Below, piece after piece: positions 38,001 to 47,895 of a stretch of 64,000 nucleotides of DNA. The notes beneath the pieces were generated by a model. The model was not told the DNA's origin, searched no databases, and saw only the letters and a program-made list of their open reading frames with translations. The stretch's first letter is position 1. Every line of letters begins with the position of its first letter. This DNA comes from Burkholderia savannae (GTDB lineage: Bacteria; Pseudomonadota; Gammaproteobacteria; Burkholderiales; Burkholderiaceae): positions 2,790,001 to 2,854,000 of the forward strand of contig NZ_CP013417.1 of NCBI RefSeq assembly GCF_001524445.2, in the 5' to 3' direction. The translations under genes and the position numbers were made by a program.

Positions 38001-40818
38001 CGACTCGAAGGACGGGGCTGCGCCGACACCGGCTGCATCGCCGGCCGCATCGACAACGTCGAGTGCGTCGGCCCCGGTCGACTCGACGCCTCCCGCAGCG
38101 CCCGCCCCGGCGGGCGACGCAGCCGCAGGCGGCGCCGTCGGCATCGTCGGTGCGGCATTCGGAATGCTCGGTGCCGCCCGCGCGGTTGCCGAGGTCGCCG
38201 AGGCCGCCGGGGTCGCCGAGGTTGCCGAAGCCGCCGGGGCCGACGCGGCTGCGCCGGCCGCCACGGCAAGCGCCAGCACAAGCGCCCCGGTGACGCCCGC
38301 CGGCCCCCCCGCGATCGATCGAGCGGCATCCGCCGCCGTGCCGCCGTTCGATGCGTCGACGGCGGCCGCTCCGACGGCGGCCTTCGGCGCCGCCAGCGGC
38401 CACGCCGGACCGACTTCCGCTGCGGCGTCGCCCGACGCCATTGCGCCGAGCGTAACCGCAACGCTCCCCGGCGCGGCCATTCCGGCCGTCCCGGCCGCCC
38501 CCGCCGTGCCGACTGCGCCCGCGAGCACGGCTGCGGCGAGCACGGCTGCGTCATCGGCCGGCGTGCCGAGCGTCCCGCGAGCAAGCGCCGCCGCCACGAA
38601 CGTCGCCCCGTCGGCCGCCGCGGCAGGCAATGCCGCTCAGAACGTTGCCGCTGCGCCTGCCGTCGCGTCGAACCCGATCGTGCCGCCCGCAGGTGCGCCG
38701 TTCGCGATGTCTAGCGTGAGCGCGCCGACAATCCCGGGGACAAGCGCCGCCGCTCCAGGCACGACCACCGCGCCAATCACGCCGTCTATTCCGTCGCCGA
38801 ACATCGCGCCGGTCGCGTCGACGCCGAGCGCCGCCGCAACGCACGCATCCGCCCCGCACGGCCACGCGACGAACGCAGCCGGGCCGGATTTCATCGCAAC
38901 CAGCGGTGCGTTCCCGAGCCCGTCCGCGCCGTCCGCTGCCATGACTGCTGTCGCCGGACCGGCGGTTGCAGCGCCGCCCGTCGCTGCGCCGGTAGTCGCG
39001 GCATCGACGGTCGTCACGCCGCCCGTCGTCACGCCGGCTGTGGCCGTGCCGACCGCAACCGCGCTGGGCGCGACGCTGCCGTCGCACGCCGCCGTACCGG
39101 GAGCACCGGGAGCACCGGGAGCACAAGGAACACAAGGAACACCGAGCGTCCCCGGAACGCCGGAAGCACCACCGGCATCCGGCGCGCCGGCAACGCCCGG
39201 CACGCTGCTCATCCCCCCCGCGCCGGCCGCCATCGCCGCCGCGCAGCCGGCCGCCGCCCCCACTGCCCCGGCCGAGCCCGCCAGCCCGGCCCGCCAGCCC
39301 GGCCCGAACGCGTTCGAATTCCACGCGCCCGCCGCGTCGAACGTCGAGCTGCCGACGCTCGACCTGCTCGAGCCCGCATCCGACGCGATCGAGGCGATCT
39401 CCGACGAGCATCTCGCGCATACCGGCCAGATCATCGAGCAGCGCCTGCAGGAGTTCAAGGTGCCGGTGACGGTGGTCGGCGCGTCGGCCGGCCCGGTGAT
39501 CACGCGCTTCGAGATCGAGCCCGCGCTCGGCGTGCGCGGCAGCCAGATCGTCGGCCTGATGAAGGACCTGTCGCGCGGCCTCGGCCTCACGTCGATCCGC
39601 GTCGTCGAAACGATCCCCGGCAAGACCTGCATGGGCCTCGAGCTGCCGAACGCGAAGCGGCAAGTGATCCGCCTGTCCGAAATTCTCGCGTCGCGCCAGT
39701 ATCAGCACTCGGCGTCGCAGTTGACGCTCGCGATGGGCAAGGACATCACCGGCAACCCGGTCGTCACCGATCTCGCGAAGGCGCCGCACATGCTCGTCGC
39801 CGGCACGACGGGCTCGGGCAAGTCGGTCGCGATCAACGCGATGATCCTGTCGCTGCTGTACAAGGCGGCGCCCGAGGACGTGCGGCTCATCATGATCGAT
39901 CCGAAGATGCTCGAGCTGTCGGTCTACGAAGGCATCCCGCATCTGCTCGCGCCCGTCGTCACCGACATGAAGCTCGCCGCGAACGCGCTCAACTGGTGCG
40001 TCGGCGAGATGGAGAAGCGCTACCGGCTGATGTCGGCCGTCGGCGTGCGCAATCTCGCGAGCTTCAACCAGAAGATCCGCGACGCCGCCGCGAAGGAAAA
40101 GAAGATCGGCAACCCGTTCTCGCTCACGCCCGACGATCCCGAGCCGCTGTCGACGCTGCCCCTCATCGTCGTCGTGATCGACGAGCTCGCCGATCTGATG
40201 ATGGTCGCCGGCAAGAAGATCGAGGAGCTGATCGCGCGGCTCGCGCAGAAGGCGCGCGCCGCGGGCATCCACCTGATCCTCGCGACGCAGCGCCCGTCGG
40301 TCGACGTGATCACGGGCCTCATCAAGGCGAACATTCCGACGCGCGTCGCGTTCCAGGTGTCGTCGAAGATCGATTCGCGCACGATTCTCGACCAGATGGG
40401 CGCCGAATCGCTGCTCGGCCAGGGCGACATGCTGTTCCTGCCGCCCGGCACGGGCTACCCGCAGCGCGTGCACGGCGCGTTCGTCGCGGACGAGGAAGTG
40501 CACCGGATCGTCGAATACCTGAAGCAGTTCGGCGAGCCGCAGTACGAGGAAGGCATTCTCGACGGGCCGAGCGCCGAAGGCGGCTCGCAAGACTTGTTCG
40601 GCGAGGCGCCGGATGCGGAAGCCGATCCGCTCTACGACGAGGCGGTCGCGTTCGTCGTGCGCACGCGGCGCGCGTCGATCTCGTCGGTGCAGCGGCAGTT
40701 GCGCATCGGCTACAACCGCGCGGCGCGCCTCGTCGAGCAGATGGAGGCGGCGGGCCTCGTGTCGCCGATGGGCATCAACGGCAGCCGCGAAGTGCTCGCG
40801 CCGCCGCTGCCCGAATAG
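35005..40818 (+). CDS. ftsK: FtsK/SpoIIIE-family DNA translocase with giant low-complexity linker
   Basis: The product has 1937 aa from ATG 35005. Three to four hydrophobic segments lie in the first ~110 residues. Residues about 130-1440 are a linker dominated by Ala, Pro, Thr, Ser, Gly and Val. The motor then starts (about 1445, FEFHAP...). It has Walker A GTTGSGKS (1600-1607), Walker [10 protein letters not shown] (about 1722-1730), the RecA-core segment [21 protein letters not shown], and a C-terminal gamma winged helix (about 1870-1937, [21 protein letters not shown]) that reads KOPS-type sequences. FtsK pumps DNA at the septum and activates XerCD recombination. The motor is normal; the linker is exceptionally long and contains tandem repeats. 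The flanking genes are not the usual lolA context. A strong terminator follows. Confidence 0.93.
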   Translation: MQTVVLGWFGFSAVWFIPLFWRLIKAMLPGGGGLAGPGSIRLWLGFLCVLIASCTLATALPGDATTNALGHALAGGFERVLGHVGTPLAMVVLFVVGLPWLVGVRWQQVNAWLDASFGIRLARDHGDDESRGVADLPRAALHRDDDRRVRRAADVQPTTAHTVNSMAPRQNGRYSRPTLWRPNDAQRGERRHAGASGAAKAAAEPTAPAGWLRPGATPRSATPAAAMAAGTAGTAGTAGAAGTAGTAASGATKAAGPDASGPGFAKATGSALPTGEPAKTAGAAMPVHIAPNAAHSTSPASGVPKAAGFAMQGSGAGAAKAPTPVSATPATGAVKSAGATMPAGVPVKTASAASAGGAAAPLGTGTSPALFASPALPATPHATFVPASAGIAKPIGSTAAVAAIGKRSEARPATPDHRFAPRRPATHAAVSAVRNRPMSFTPSQQTAGPTRNAAATSPQPAARAPMPTQAAEPARKRAPGPARAPLYAWMEKPAERIAPAPSVHETLRSIEASAARWTALAGATDAGAALETARAPTASTTSPDWDAETAGSNVPTAAAIAAAGPSVAEAAAPAEYAAARAVGVASDADADAVGVGVGVGVGVGVGVGVGVGGMVAADPVTEAAAADITGCASGIAPVETAAAAAVAHDIDDSTSVAHVSEAGVSEEPASSATNGPHRDRADMAAAPAVAAVTAGVVVQGTMPAAEAGTHAGSSVEQNAPSAVASSSNPATAVVPVAAAPAPVGIEPEQPVAATKFASAATSEAIDEKHAADAATDSGDAMLQAVAAPQGPAPGAADTPSSNRHSASAAASASNRDSASAVASASNEQPRSAASPRVMNASPFAAQTAFAAHAATSNNGVADRTPIASAGDDGKQAAQQPAAAVDSHAMTSASPAAGDMRNSVAPWENVADAGAAAASSATTPSESHAQPQPAQAAIASGTAVSLPAPTGMPASGAAVALPRSADAARPATSVQRSETQAVAGTSAAQVPEPAEAPLSNDSKDGAAPTPAASPAASTTSSASAPVDSTPPAAPAPAGDAAAGGAVGIVGAAFGMLGAARAVAEVAEAAGVAEVAEAAGADAAAPAATASASTSAPVTPAGPPAIDRAASAAVPPFDASTAAAPTAAFGAASGHAGPTSAAASPDAIAPSVTATLPGAAIPAVPAAPAVPTAPASTAAASTAASSAGVPSVPRASAAATNVAPSAAAAGNAAQNVAAAPAVASNPIVPPAGAPFAMSSVSAPTIPGTSAAAPGTTTAPITPSIPSPNIAPVASTPSAAATHASAPHGHATNAAGPDFIATSGAFPSPSAPSAAMTAVAGPAVAAPPVAAPVVAASTVVTPPVVTPAVAVPTATALGATLPSHAAVPGAPGAPGAQGTQGTPSVPGTPEAPPASGAPATPGTLLIPPAPAAIAAAQPAAAPTAPAEPASPARQPGPNAFEFHAPAASNVELPTLDLLEPASDAIEAISDEHLAHTGQIIEQRLQEFKVPVTVVGASAGPVITRFEIEPALGVRGSQIVGLMKDLSRGLGLTSIRVVETIPGKTCMGLELPNAKRQVIRLSEILASRQYQHSASQLTLAMGKDITGNPVVTDLAKAPHMLVAGTTGSGKSVAINAMILSLLYKAAPEDVRLIMIDPKMLELSVYEGIPHLLAPVVTDMKLAANALNWCVGEMEKRYRLMSAVGVRNLASFNQKIRDAAAKEKKIGNPFSLTPDDPEPLSTLPLIVVVIDELADLMMVAGKKIEELIARLAQKARAAGIHLILATQRPSVDVITGLIKANIPTRVAFQVSSKIDSRTILDQMGAESLLGQGDMLFLPPGTGYPQRVHGAFVADEEVHRIVEYLKQFGEPQYEEGILDGPSAEGGSQDLFGEAPDAEADPLYDEAVAFVVRTRRASISSVQRQLRIGYNRAARLVEQMEAAGLVSPMGINGSREVLAPPLPE
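36763..36840 (+). repeat. In-frame hexanucleotide repeats in ftsK: 3x GATGCC then 10x GTTGGC
   Basis: Ten perfect GTTGGC units (36781-36840) encode (Val-Gly)10, directly preceded by three GATGCC units encoding (Asp-Ala)3. Copy-number change would lengthen or shorten the linker by two residues per unit without a frameshift. Smaller 9-bp repeats (GGAACGGCT near 35693-35719; GGAGCACCG near 39105-39122) occur in the same linker. Confidence 0.95.
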
Positions 40819-40880
40819 GCGCGCCCGCGCGCATGCGGCGCAGCGCGATCGCCGCGCCGCGCCGCGCGACGCAATGCGGC

Positions 40881-40920
40881 AAGCAAAACCCCTCGCACGC
40901 CGCGAGGGGTTTTGCTTTTT
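40881..40920 (+). terminator. Rho-independent terminator of ftsK
   Basis: A 16-bp stem (AAGCAAAACCCCTCGC paired with its complement at 40902-40917) with a 5-nt loop is followed by TTTTT. It is 62 nt beyond the ftsK stop and before the convergent lactonase gene. Confidence 0.9.
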
Positions 40921-41012
40921 CGCGCCCGAATCAACGCCAACGGCGAACGCCGCGCCCGTCGCCCGCCCCGATCCCCGCCGGGGCGGTCAAGCGCGCCGCG
41001 CGCCGCCCGGCG

Positions 41013-42248
41013 TCACCGCGCCGGCACGAACTTGAAGTCGACCGGCTTGCCGAGCTCGATGCGCGCCGGATTCGGCTCGAGCCGGCCGCTCGCGATGTCG
41101 CGCCGGAACACGAACACGCTGTCGCTGTCCTGGTTGCCGACCACGAGCCACTTGCCGCTCGGATCGATCGCGAACTCGCGCGGCGTCTTGCCGAGGCTCG
41201 ATTGACGGCCGACGAGCGCGAGCTTGCCGTCGGCCGCGTTGACCGCATAGATCACGATGTCGTTCGCGTCGCCGCGATTGGTCGCGTACAGGAAGCGCCC
41301 GTCCGGCGACAGATGCAGCGCGCCGCCGCCGACCTTGCCCGCGAAGCCCGGCGCCGTCATCGGCACCGTCTCGACGTGCGCGAGGCGGCCGTCGTCGTAG
41401 CGGTACACGCCGACCGACGCGTTCAGCTCGTTGGTCACGTACGCGAACCGCCCGTTCGCGCTGAACACGAGATGACGCGGGCCCGAACCCGGCTTCGCGA
41501 GCGTGTAGCGCATGTCGGTCGGGCCGATGAGCCCGCGGCTACCGTCCGGCGTGTAGCGGTACGAGAAAATCTTGTCCGCGCCGAGATCCTGCACGAACAG
41601 ATACCGGCCGTCCGGCGAGAACACGGTCGAATGAACGTGCGCGCCGTCCTGCCGCCCCTTCACGGGCCCCGTGCCCTCGTGATGCACGTTCAGCACCGCG
41701 GCGCCGAGCGCGCCCGTCGCCTCGACCGGGAACACCGAGAAGCTGCCGCCCGGATCGGACGCGACCGAATAGTTCGCCGCGACGAGATACTTGCCGTCCG
41801 GCGACAGGCTCAGGTAGCACGGGTCGTTCCCTTGCGCCGACACGCGGTTGACGAACGTGAGCGCGCCCGTCTTCGCGTCGAAGTCGAACGCGCTCACGCC
41901 GCCGCGCACGCTCGCGGGGCCGGCGTCGCCCGGCAGCTCGTTGACCGCGTACACGTGGCGGCCGTCGCGGCTCGCGACGAGATACGACGGGTTCTCCGCC
42001 TTCGCCGACGACACGGGCGTCATGCCGCCCGAGCCGGTGTCGAAGCGATACACGTAGATGCCTTCGCTGCCCGAGCCCGTGTAGGTGCCGACGAGCAGGT
42101 TGAAGACGCCGCCCGCCGGGCCCGCGCTCGCCTCTTCTGCGAACGCATGGGCGCCGAAAAGCGGCAGCGCGAGCGCGAAACCTTTCATCCAGTGGCTCAA
42201 CCTAAGCGGGAAAGCGAAAGGCGAAGGCGCGTGAGCGCGTCGGGTCAT
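41013..42248 (-). CDS. Beta-propeller lactonase-family protein (YbhE/6-phosphogluconolactonase-like), exported
   Basis: The product has 411 aa from ATG 42248, with a perfect AAGGAGG upstream. The signal peptide spans about residues 1-38 (MTRRAH...AHAFAEEA), suggesting a periplasmic protein, unlike the cytoplasmic E. coli Pgl. Seven-bladed propeller repeats are visible as SPDGKYLVAANY, SPDGRYLFVQDLG, SANGRFAYVTNEL, SPDGRFLYATNRG and DPSGKWLVVGNQD. The family includes 6-phosphogluconolactonase and muconate-lactonizing relatives; an exported member probably acts on another lactone. It is divergent from the GH15 gene (178 nt gap). Confidence 0.87.
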   Translation of the reverse strand: MTRRAHAPSPFAFPLRLSHWMKGFALALPLFGAHAFAEEASAGPAGGVFNLLVGTYTGSGSEGIYVYRFDTGSGGMTPVSSAKAENPSYLVASRDGRHVYAVNELPGDAGPASVRGGVSAFDFDAKTGALTFVNRVSAQGNDPCYLSLSPDGKYLVAANYSVASDPGGSFSVFPVEATGALGAAVLNVHHEGTGPVKGRQDGAHVHSTVFSPDGRYLFVQDLGADKIFSYRYTPDGSRGLIGPTDMRYTLAKPGSGPRHLVFSANGRFAYVTNELNASVGVYRYDDGRLAHVETVPMTAPGFAGKVGGGALHLSPDGRFLYATNRGDANDIVIYAVNAADGKLALVGRQSSLGKTPREFAIDPSGKWLVVGNQDSDSVFVFRRDIASGRLEPNPARIELGKPVDFKFVPAR

Positions 42249-42425
42249 CGGAACCTCCTTGCATCGATTCGTCTCAAGTGATGTGATGTTGCGAAACGCG
42301 GGCCGCCTCGAGCGCCCGCGCCGCGCCGCCCGCCGGAGTATACGGGCGCCCGCTTGCCGCCGTACAGCGCGGCGCGAACGTGCCCAGATCGTGAAACGAC
42401 AAGGATTGTTGGAGGATCGTCGCCC

Positions 42426-44258
42426 ATGCCCGCCCTCATCGAAGACTACGCCCTCGTCGGCGACGGCCACACGGCCGCGCTGATTTCCCGGGACGGCTCG
42501 GTCGACTGGCTGTGCTGGCCCCGTTTCGATTCCGGCGCGTGCTTCGCCGCGCTCGTCGGCACGCCGGAGCACGGCCGCTGGCTCGTCGCGCCCGCCGCCG
42601 ACGTCCGCGTGAGCTCGACCTCGCGCCGCTACCGCGGCGACACGCTGATCCTCGAAACCGACTACGAGAGCGACGAAGGCGCCGTCACCGTGATCGACTT
42701 CATGCCGCCCGGCAGCGGCTGGTCCGAGCTCGTGCGGATCGTCGTCGGCCGGCGCGGCGAGATGAGAATGCAAATGCAGCTCGTATTGCGTTTCGACTAC
42801 GGCTTCTCGGTCCCGTGGGTCACGCGGCTGTCGCGCGAAGCCGGCGTGAAGGCGATCGCCGGCCCGGACACGGTCGTGCTGCGCACGCCGGTGCCGCTGT
42901 CGGGCGAGAACCTGCACACGATCGCCGAATTCACCGTGAAGGCGGAAGAGCGCGTGCCGTTCTCGCTGTCGTACGCGCCGTCGCACCTGCGGCTACCGCC
43001 CGCGCGCGAGCCGCTGTCGATGCTCGCGCGCACCGAGAATTACTGGCTCGAATGGTCCGCGCGCTGCCCGGTGCGCGGGCGCTACGCGGCCGCCGTGCGC
43101 CGCTCGCTGATCACGCTGAAGGCGCTCGCGTACGAGCCGACGGGCGGCATCGTCGCCGCGCCGACGACGTCGCTCCCCGAGCAACTGGGCGGCTCGCGCA
43201 ACTGGGACTACCGCTACTGCTGGCTGCGCGACGCGACGATCACGCTGCTCGCGCTGATGCGCGGCGGCTACTACGACGAGGCGCGCGCGTGGCGCACATG
43301 GCTCGGCCGCGTGATGGCGGGCTCGCCCGAGCAGATCCAGATCATGTACGGAATCGCCGGCGAGCGGCGCCTGCCGGAGATGGAGCTCGGCTGGCTGCCG
43401 GGCTATCACGACTCCCGGCCGGTGCGCATCGGCAACAATGCGGCGAACCAGTTGCAGCTCGACGTGTTCGGCGAAGTGATGGCGGCGCTGCACGTCGCGC
43501 GCGTGGGCGGCCTGCAGGCGGACGACACGGTGTGGTCGGTGCAGACGACGCTGCTCGCGCACCTCGAGAAGATCTGGCGCGAGCCCGACGAAGGCATCTG
43601 GGAAACGCGCGGCGGCCGTCGCCACTTCACGTTCTCGAAGGTGATGGCGTGGGTCGCGTTCGATCGCGCGATCAAGTCGGCCGAGATGTTCCGCCTGCCC
43701 GCGCCGCTCGAGCGCTGGCACGAAGTGCGCGCCGAGATCCACGCGGACGTCTGCGCGCACGGCTGGAATTCGCGGATGCGCGCGTTCACGCAGAGCTACG
43801 GCAGCGACGCGCTCGACGCGAGCGTGCTGATGCTGCCGCTCGTCGGCTTCCTGCCGCCGTCCGATCCGCGCGTCGCGGACACGGTCGCCGCGATCGAGCG
43901 CGGGCTGATGCGCGACGGCCTCGTGCTGCGCTATCACACGACCGAATACGACGACGGCCTGCCGCCCGGCGAAGGCACGTTTCTCGCATGCAGCTTCTGG
44001 CTCGTCGACAATCTCGCCCTGTTGGGCCGCATCGACGACGCGCACGCGCTCTTCCGCCGCCTGCTGTCGCTCACGAACGACCTCGGCCTGCTGGCCGAGG
44101 AATACGATCCCGTGACGCGTCGCCAGGTAGGGAATTTCCCGCAGGCGTTCTCGCACGTCGGGCTCGTGCACACGGCGTTCAACCTGATGCATCACGAGGA
44201 GGAAATGCTGCGCGCGGCCGGCCAGCCGACGCCCGCCGACGCCGTCGCCGGACGCTAG
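42426..44258 (+). CDS. Glycoside hydrolase family 15 protein (glucoamylase/trehalase type)
   Basis: The product has 610 aa from ATG 42426 (GGAGGA upstream). The N-terminal beta domain begins IEDYALVGDGHTAALISRDGSVDWLCWPRFDS, the standard opening of bacterial GH15 proteins. The (alpha/alpha)6 barrel contains GGSRNWDYRYCWLRDA and the acid/base region MYGIAGERRLPEMEL. The second carboxylate is in LLAEEYDP with GNFPQAFSHVGL near the end. There is no signal peptide, so it acts in the cytoplasm on glucosides, probably trehalose or alpha-glucans. Exact substrate cannot be read from sequence. Confidence 0.9.
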   Translation: MPALIEDYALVGDGHTAALISRDGSVDWLCWPRFDSGACFAALVGTPEHGRWLVAPAADVRVSSTSRRYRGDTLILETDYESDEGAVTVIDFMPPGSGWSELVRIVVGRRGEMRMQMQLVLRFDYGFSVPWVTRLSREAGVKAIAGPDTVVLRTPVPLSGENLHTIAEFTVKAEERVPFSLSYAPSHLRLPPAREPLSMLARTENYWLEWSARCPVRGRYAAAVRRSLITLKALAYEPTGGIVAAPTTSLPEQLGGSRNWDYRYCWLRDATITLLALMRGGYYDEARAWRTWLGRVMAGSPEQIQIMYGIAGERRLPEMELGWLPGYHDSRPVRIGNNAANQLQLDVFGEVMAALHVARVGGLQADDTVWSVQTTLLAHLEKIWREPDEGIWETRGGRRHFTFSKVMAWVAFDRAIKSAEMFRLPAPLERWHEVRAEIHADVCAHGWNSRMRAFTQSYGSDALDASVLMLPLVGFLPPSDPRVADTVAAIERGLMRDGLVLRYHTTEYDDGLPPGEGTFLACSFWLVDNLALLGRIDDAHALFRRLLSLTNDLGLLAEEYDPVTRRQVGNFPQAFSHVGLVHTAFNLMHHEEEMLRAAGQPTPADAVAGR

Positions 44259-44336
44259 CGCCGATCACGCTTTTCGCGACAAACGTAAGACAAGGTCAGA
44301 TGTCGAGGCATCGCTCGGAAATGCGGGTATGCTGCG

Positions 44337-44379
44337 TTGCGACACCCCTGAATGTCCGATATGATCAGTCGCGACTGAT
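44337..44379 (+). promoter_or_regulatory. Promoter and palindromic operator upstream of phaZ
   Basis: TTGCGA (44337-44342), a 17-nt spacer and TATGAT (44360-44365) form a good sigma-70 promoter. A perfect 16-bp palindrome, ATCAGTCGCGACTGAT (44364-44379), begins at the end of the -10 and covers the expected transcription start. That is the placement of a repressor operator. The repressor is unknown. Confidence 0.6.
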
Positions 44380-44476
44380 TCGATCCGACGAGCGAATCGG
44401 TCCGATTGCTGACTGACACGGCACGCCGCGACGCCCCGCGCCGCGTTCGCGCACCGTTCTCCCATCGGGAGCTCGC

Positions 44477-45955
44477 ATGCTTTACCAATTTCACGAATTC
44501 CAGCGGGCGATGTTGAGCCCGCTGACCGCCTGGGCTCAAGCCGCATCCAAATCGTTCGCGAATCCGTCGAGCCCGCTTTCGCTCGTGCCGGGCGCGACGC
44601 GCCTCGCGGCGGGCTACGAATTGCTGTATCGGCTCGGCAAGGATTATGAAAAGCCGGAGTTCGCGATTCATCAGATCGTCAAGGACGGGCACAACATTCC
44701 GATCGTCGAGCAGACGATCGTCGAGAAGCCGTTCTGCCGCCTGCTGCGCTTCAAGCGCTACGCGGACGATTCGGGCGCCGTCGGGCAACTGAAGGACGAA
44801 CCCGTCGTGCTCGTGTGCGCGCCGCTGTCCGGCCACCACTCGACGCTCCTTCGCGACACGGTCCGCACGCTGCTGCAGGATCACAAGGTCTACATCACCG
44901 ACTGGATCGACGCCCGGATGGTGCCCGTCGAAGTCGGCCCGTTCCATCTCGACGACTACGTCGACTACATCCAGGAATTCATCCGGCGTATCGGCGCGCG
45001 CAACCTGCACGTGATCTCGGTGTGCCAGCCGACCGTGCCCGTGCTCGCGGCGATTTCGCTGATGGCGAGCCGCGGCGAGGACACGCCGCTCACGATGACG
45101 ATGATGGGCGGCCCGATCGACGCGCGCAAGAGCCCGACGTCGGTGAATTCGCTCGCGACGAACCGCTCGCATTCGTGGTTCGAGAACAACGTGATCCACA
45201 CGGTGCCCGCGAATTATCCGGGCGAAGGCCGCAAAGTGTATCCGGGCTTCCTGCAGCACACGGGCTTCGTCGCGATGAATCCGGAGCGCCACGCGCAATC
45301 GCACTGGGACTTCTACCAAAGCCTGCTGCGCGGCGACGAGGAAGACGCCGAGGCGCACCGCCGCTTCTATGACGAATACAACGCGGTGCTCGACATGGCG
45401 GCCGAATACTACCTGGACACGATCCGCATCGTGTTTCAGGAGTTCCGTCTCGCCGAAGGCACGTGGGACATCCGCGGCGAACGCGTGCAGCCGGCCGACA
45501 TTCATTCGACCGCGCTGATGACGATCGAAGGCGAGCTCGACGACATCTCGGGCAGCGGCCAGACGCATGTCGCGCACGAGCTGTGCACAGGCATCCCGCA
45601 GGTGCAACGCCGCAGCCTCACCGCCGAGAAGTGCGGCCACTACGGCATCTTCTCCGGCCGCCGCTGGCGCACGATCATCTACCCGCAGTTGCGCGACTTC
45701 ATCCGCGAGCACGCGTCGCAGCCGAAAAAGCCGACACCGCAGGCCGGGCCCGCGCCCGCTTCGCGGTCCAAGCCGGGCGAATCGAAATCGGGCAGTGAAA
45801 CGGCGAGCGCCGCGCCCGCGAAAGCGGCCGCGCTGCGTCTGACGACCGCGAAGCGCCCGGCGGCGAAAGCCCGCGCGGCGAAGCCGGCCGCCGCCAAGCG
45901 CACCGCGGCGAAGGCCCCTTCGACGCGCGCGCCGCGCTCGCGCAAGGCCGCCTGA
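44477..45955 (+). CDS. phaZ: Intracellular polyhydroxybutyrate depolymerase with basic C-terminal tail
   Basis: The product has 492 aa from ATG 44477. The catalytic domain (about 1-415) matches PhaZ1-type intracellular depolymerases. The nucleophile is cysteine in SVCQPT (Cys183, the same number as in Ralstonia eutropha PhaZ1), with LDDYVDYIQEFI before it and EGELDDISG and the His of EKCGHYGIFSGRRW later. It degrades stored PHB granules to mobilise carbon. The last ~75 residues are an added Ala/Lys/Pro/Arg-rich, histone H1-like tail (repeats such as AAKRTAAKAP), which could bind DNA, RNA or granule surface. A promoter with operator-like palindrome precedes the gene and a terminator follows. 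Confidence 0.92.
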   Translation: MLYQFHEFQRAMLSPLTAWAQAASKSFANPSSPLSLVPGATRLAAGYELLYRLGKDYEKPEFAIHQIVKDGHNIPIVEQTIVEKPFCRLLRFKRYADDSGAVGQLKDEPVVLVCAPLSGHHSTLLRDTVRTLLQDHKVYITDWIDARMVPVEVGPFHLDDYVDYIQEFIRRIGARNLHVISVCQPTVPVLAAISLMASRGEDTPLTMTMMGGPIDARKSPTSVNSLATNRSHSWFENNVIHTVPANYPGEGRKVYPGFLQHTGFVAMNPERHAQSHWDFYQSLLRGDEEDAEAHRRFYDEYNAVLDMAAEYYLDTIRIVFQEFRLAEGTWDIRGERVQPADIHSTALMTIEGELDDISGSGQTHVAHELCTGIPQVQRRSLTAEKCGHYGIFSGRRWRTIIYPQLRDFIREHASQPKKPTPQAGPAPASRSKPGESKSGSETASAAPAKAAALRLTTAKRPAAKARAAKPAAAKRTAAKAPSTRAPRSRKAA

Positions 45956-45985
45956 AGCGGGCGCCGCCGCGCGCTCCCGCCGAAT

Positions 45986-46031
45986 CGCGCGCCGCCTCCC
46001 GCCTTCGGGCGCGAGCGGCGCGCGTTTTTTT
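45986..46031 (+). terminator. Rho-independent terminator of phaZ
   Basis: A 10-bp stem CGCGCGCCGC / GCGGCGCGCG (45986-45995 with 46015-46024) with a smaller inner hairpin is followed by seven T residues (46025-46031). It is 30 nt beyond the stop. Confidence 0.88.
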
Positions 46032-46098
46032 GGAATTTGACGAATCTACGGCCGCATCCGCGCCGCAAACGATCGGAACCGGCCGGGCGCCGCCCGGC

Positions 46099-46731
46099 TC
46101 AGCGCCTCAGCAAAAACGCGAGCAGCAGCTCGGTGTTCATCTTGATCATCTCGGTACGCTCGCCCTGCGTGCTGAAATCGCGGCCGAAGATCGCCGCGAG
46201 CGTGAAGCGGTTCGACACCATGTAGTAGCCGAGCCCCGACAGCGTCACGTAGAACCGCAGCGGATCGATGTCCGTGCGGAAGAGCCCGGCCCTCTGGCCG
46301 CGTTCGAGCACGCCGTCGAGCGTCTTGACGATCGGCGAGATCATTTCGCGAATGTGCGTCGATTTCTGCAGATAGCGCGCCTCGTGCAGGTTCTCGTTGT
46401 TGAGCAGGCGCAGCAAATCGGGATGGTCACGGTAGTAATCCCACACGAAATGGGCGAGCCGCGTGATCGCCTCGACGGGCGCGATGCCTTCCAGATCGAT
46501 CGTCCGCTCGGCTTCCATCAGCGCGGAGAATGCGTATTCGAGCACCGCGGTAAACAACTGTTCCTTGCTGCCGAAGTAGTAATAGAGCATGCGCTCGTTG
46601 GTTTCGGCGCGGCGCGCGATCTGGTCGACTCGCGCACCGAACAGCCCCCCTGTCGCGAACTCTTCGGCCGCCGCGAGCAGGATCCGGCGCCGGGTTCCCT
46701 CTGGGTCTCTTTTGATTTTTGGCTGATTCAT
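46099..46731 (-). CDS. TetR-family transcriptional regulator
   Basis: The product has 210 aa from ATG 46731. The N-terminal helix-turn-helix reads RILLAAAEEFATGGLFGARVDQIARRAETNERMLYYYFGSKEQL, the TetR signature with FGSKEQLF at its end. The C-terminal ligand domain (about 75-205) has AFLVWDYYRDHP-type helices and is similar to AcrR/RutR-like regulators. It is divergent from the RnfB-like gene across a 257-nt gap, which probably holds its operator. The inducer is unknown. Whether it controls phaZ behind it cannot be decided. Confidence 0.87.
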   Translation of the reverse strand: MNQPKIKRDPEGTRRRILLAAAEEFATGGLFGARVDQIARRAETNERMLYYYFGSKEQLFTAVLEYAFSALMEAERTIDLEGIAPVEAITRLAHFVWDYYRDHPDLLRLLNNENLHEARYLQKSTHIREMISPIVKTLDGVLERGQRAGLFRTDIDPLRFYVTLSGLGYYMVSNRFTLAAIFGRDFSTQGERTEMIKMNTELLLAFLLRR

Positions 46732-46988
46732 AGTGGCGTTTTGCTATGTGAGCCGCGTAGTCCGGCTCGCGCCGCCGGCCCTGCGTCGATCGCCGGCGGC
46801 GTGAACGGGCGCGCCATCGTTAAGGGACACCCTGCTATAGTCACGCGAAAAAGCGTTTTGATTATGGCACATGCGTTGTTAAGCGCAATGCGAAAAATCG
46901 GCGATAATTGTCGTTTCGAGAGAGATCCTGGCCGCGTTCGAACGCCCGGCCGCCGCGCCGCGCCCGCGTGCCTCCCCACGTAGTCACT

Positions 46989-47891
46989 GTGACCGATTCC
47001 AAGACCCTCGCGGATCGCATCGAAGATCTGCTTCCTCAAACGCAATGCACGAAGTGCGGCTACGACGGCTGCCGCCCGTACGCGGAGGCGATCGCGGCCG
47101 GCGCGGCCGGCTACGATCAATGCCCGCCGGGCGGCGTCGAAGGCGTCGCGCGGCTCGCGAAGCTGCTCGGCAAGCCCGTGATCGCGCTCAATCCGGAGCA
47201 CGGCGTCGAGCGCCCGCGCCCCGTCGCGTTCATCGACGAGCAGCTTTGCATCGGCTGCACGCTGTGCATGCAGGCGTGTCCCGTCGACGCGATCGTCGGG
47301 GCACCGAAACAAATGCACACGATCGTCGCCGAGCTCTGCACCGGCTGCGACCTGTGCGTGCCTCCGTGCCCCGTCGATTGCATCGCGATGATACCCGTCA
47401 CGGGCGAGAAGACCGGCTGGGACGCGTGGTCGCAGCAGCAGGCGGACGCCGCGCGCGCGCGGCACGACGCGCGCCTCGCGCGCCAGAAGCGCGAGCGCGA
47501 AGCCGCCGAAGCGCGTGCGGCGGCGCGTCGCGCGGCGGCAGCGGCGAGCGCCTCCGTGGCCGCGCCGGCTGCCGATGCGCCGGCTGCCGGTGCGTCCGCT
47601 GCCGGCACGTCCGCCACCGGCACGTCCGCCGACCACGATCCGGAAGCGAAGAAGCGTGCGATCATTGCGGCGGCGCTCGAACGCGCCCGCAAGAAGAAGG
47701 AAGAGCTCGCCGCGCAAGGCGCGGGACCGAAGAATACCGAAGGCGTGAGCGCCGCCGTGCAGGCGCAGATCGACGCGGCCGAAGCGCGGCGCCGGCGCCT
47801 CGCCGAACGGCGAGACACGACCGACCAGCCCGGCGGCGGCGAATCGAGCGCCGCGGGCGACGCGTCGCCGACCTCGAAAACGAAGCCATAA
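46989..47891 (+). CDS. rsxB: RnfB/RsxB-like iron-sulfur protein (orphan)
   Basis: The product has 300 aa, with a GTG start at 46989 ([17 protein letters not shown]), as no ATG precedes the conserved region. The N-terminal [4Fe-4S] cluster [16 protein letters not shown]...QCPPGG is followed by two ferredoxin motifs, [12 protein letters not shown] and [12 protein letters not shown] (about residues 83-125). The second half is a long Ala/Glu/Lys/Arg coiled-coil-like tail. The N-terminal transmembrane anchor of classical RnfB is missing. The usual partners rnfACDGE are absent here. It ends 4 nt before nth, the gene that also follows the rsx operon in E. coli, so nth and rsxB probably remain as a conserved pair. 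Confidence 0.85.
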   Translation: MTDSKTLADRIEDLLPQTQCTKCGYDGCRPYAEAIAAGAAGYDQCPPGGVEGVARLAKLLGKPVIALNPEHGVERPRPVAFIDEQLCIGCTLCMQACPVDAIVGAPKQMHTIVAELCTGCDLCVPPCPVDCIAMIPVTGEKTGWDAWSQQQADAARARHDARLARQKREREAAEARAAARRAAAAASASVAAPAADAPAAGASAAGTSATGTSADHDPEAKKRAIIAAALERARKKKEELAAQGAGPKNTEGVSAAVQAQIDAAEARRRRLAERRDTTDQPGGGESSAAGDASPTSKTKP

Positions 47892-47895
47892 CCGC

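Noticed and set aside
36462..38630. 722-codon antisense open frame inside ftsK
   Set aside because: It is Ala/Gly/Ser-rich because the linker on the other strand uses GC-rich codons; no ribosome site or family signature.
46732..46988. Promoter pair between TetR and the RnfB-like gene
   Set aside because: TATAGT and GATAAT motifs are present, but no matching -35 at acceptable spacing could be chosen with confidence.
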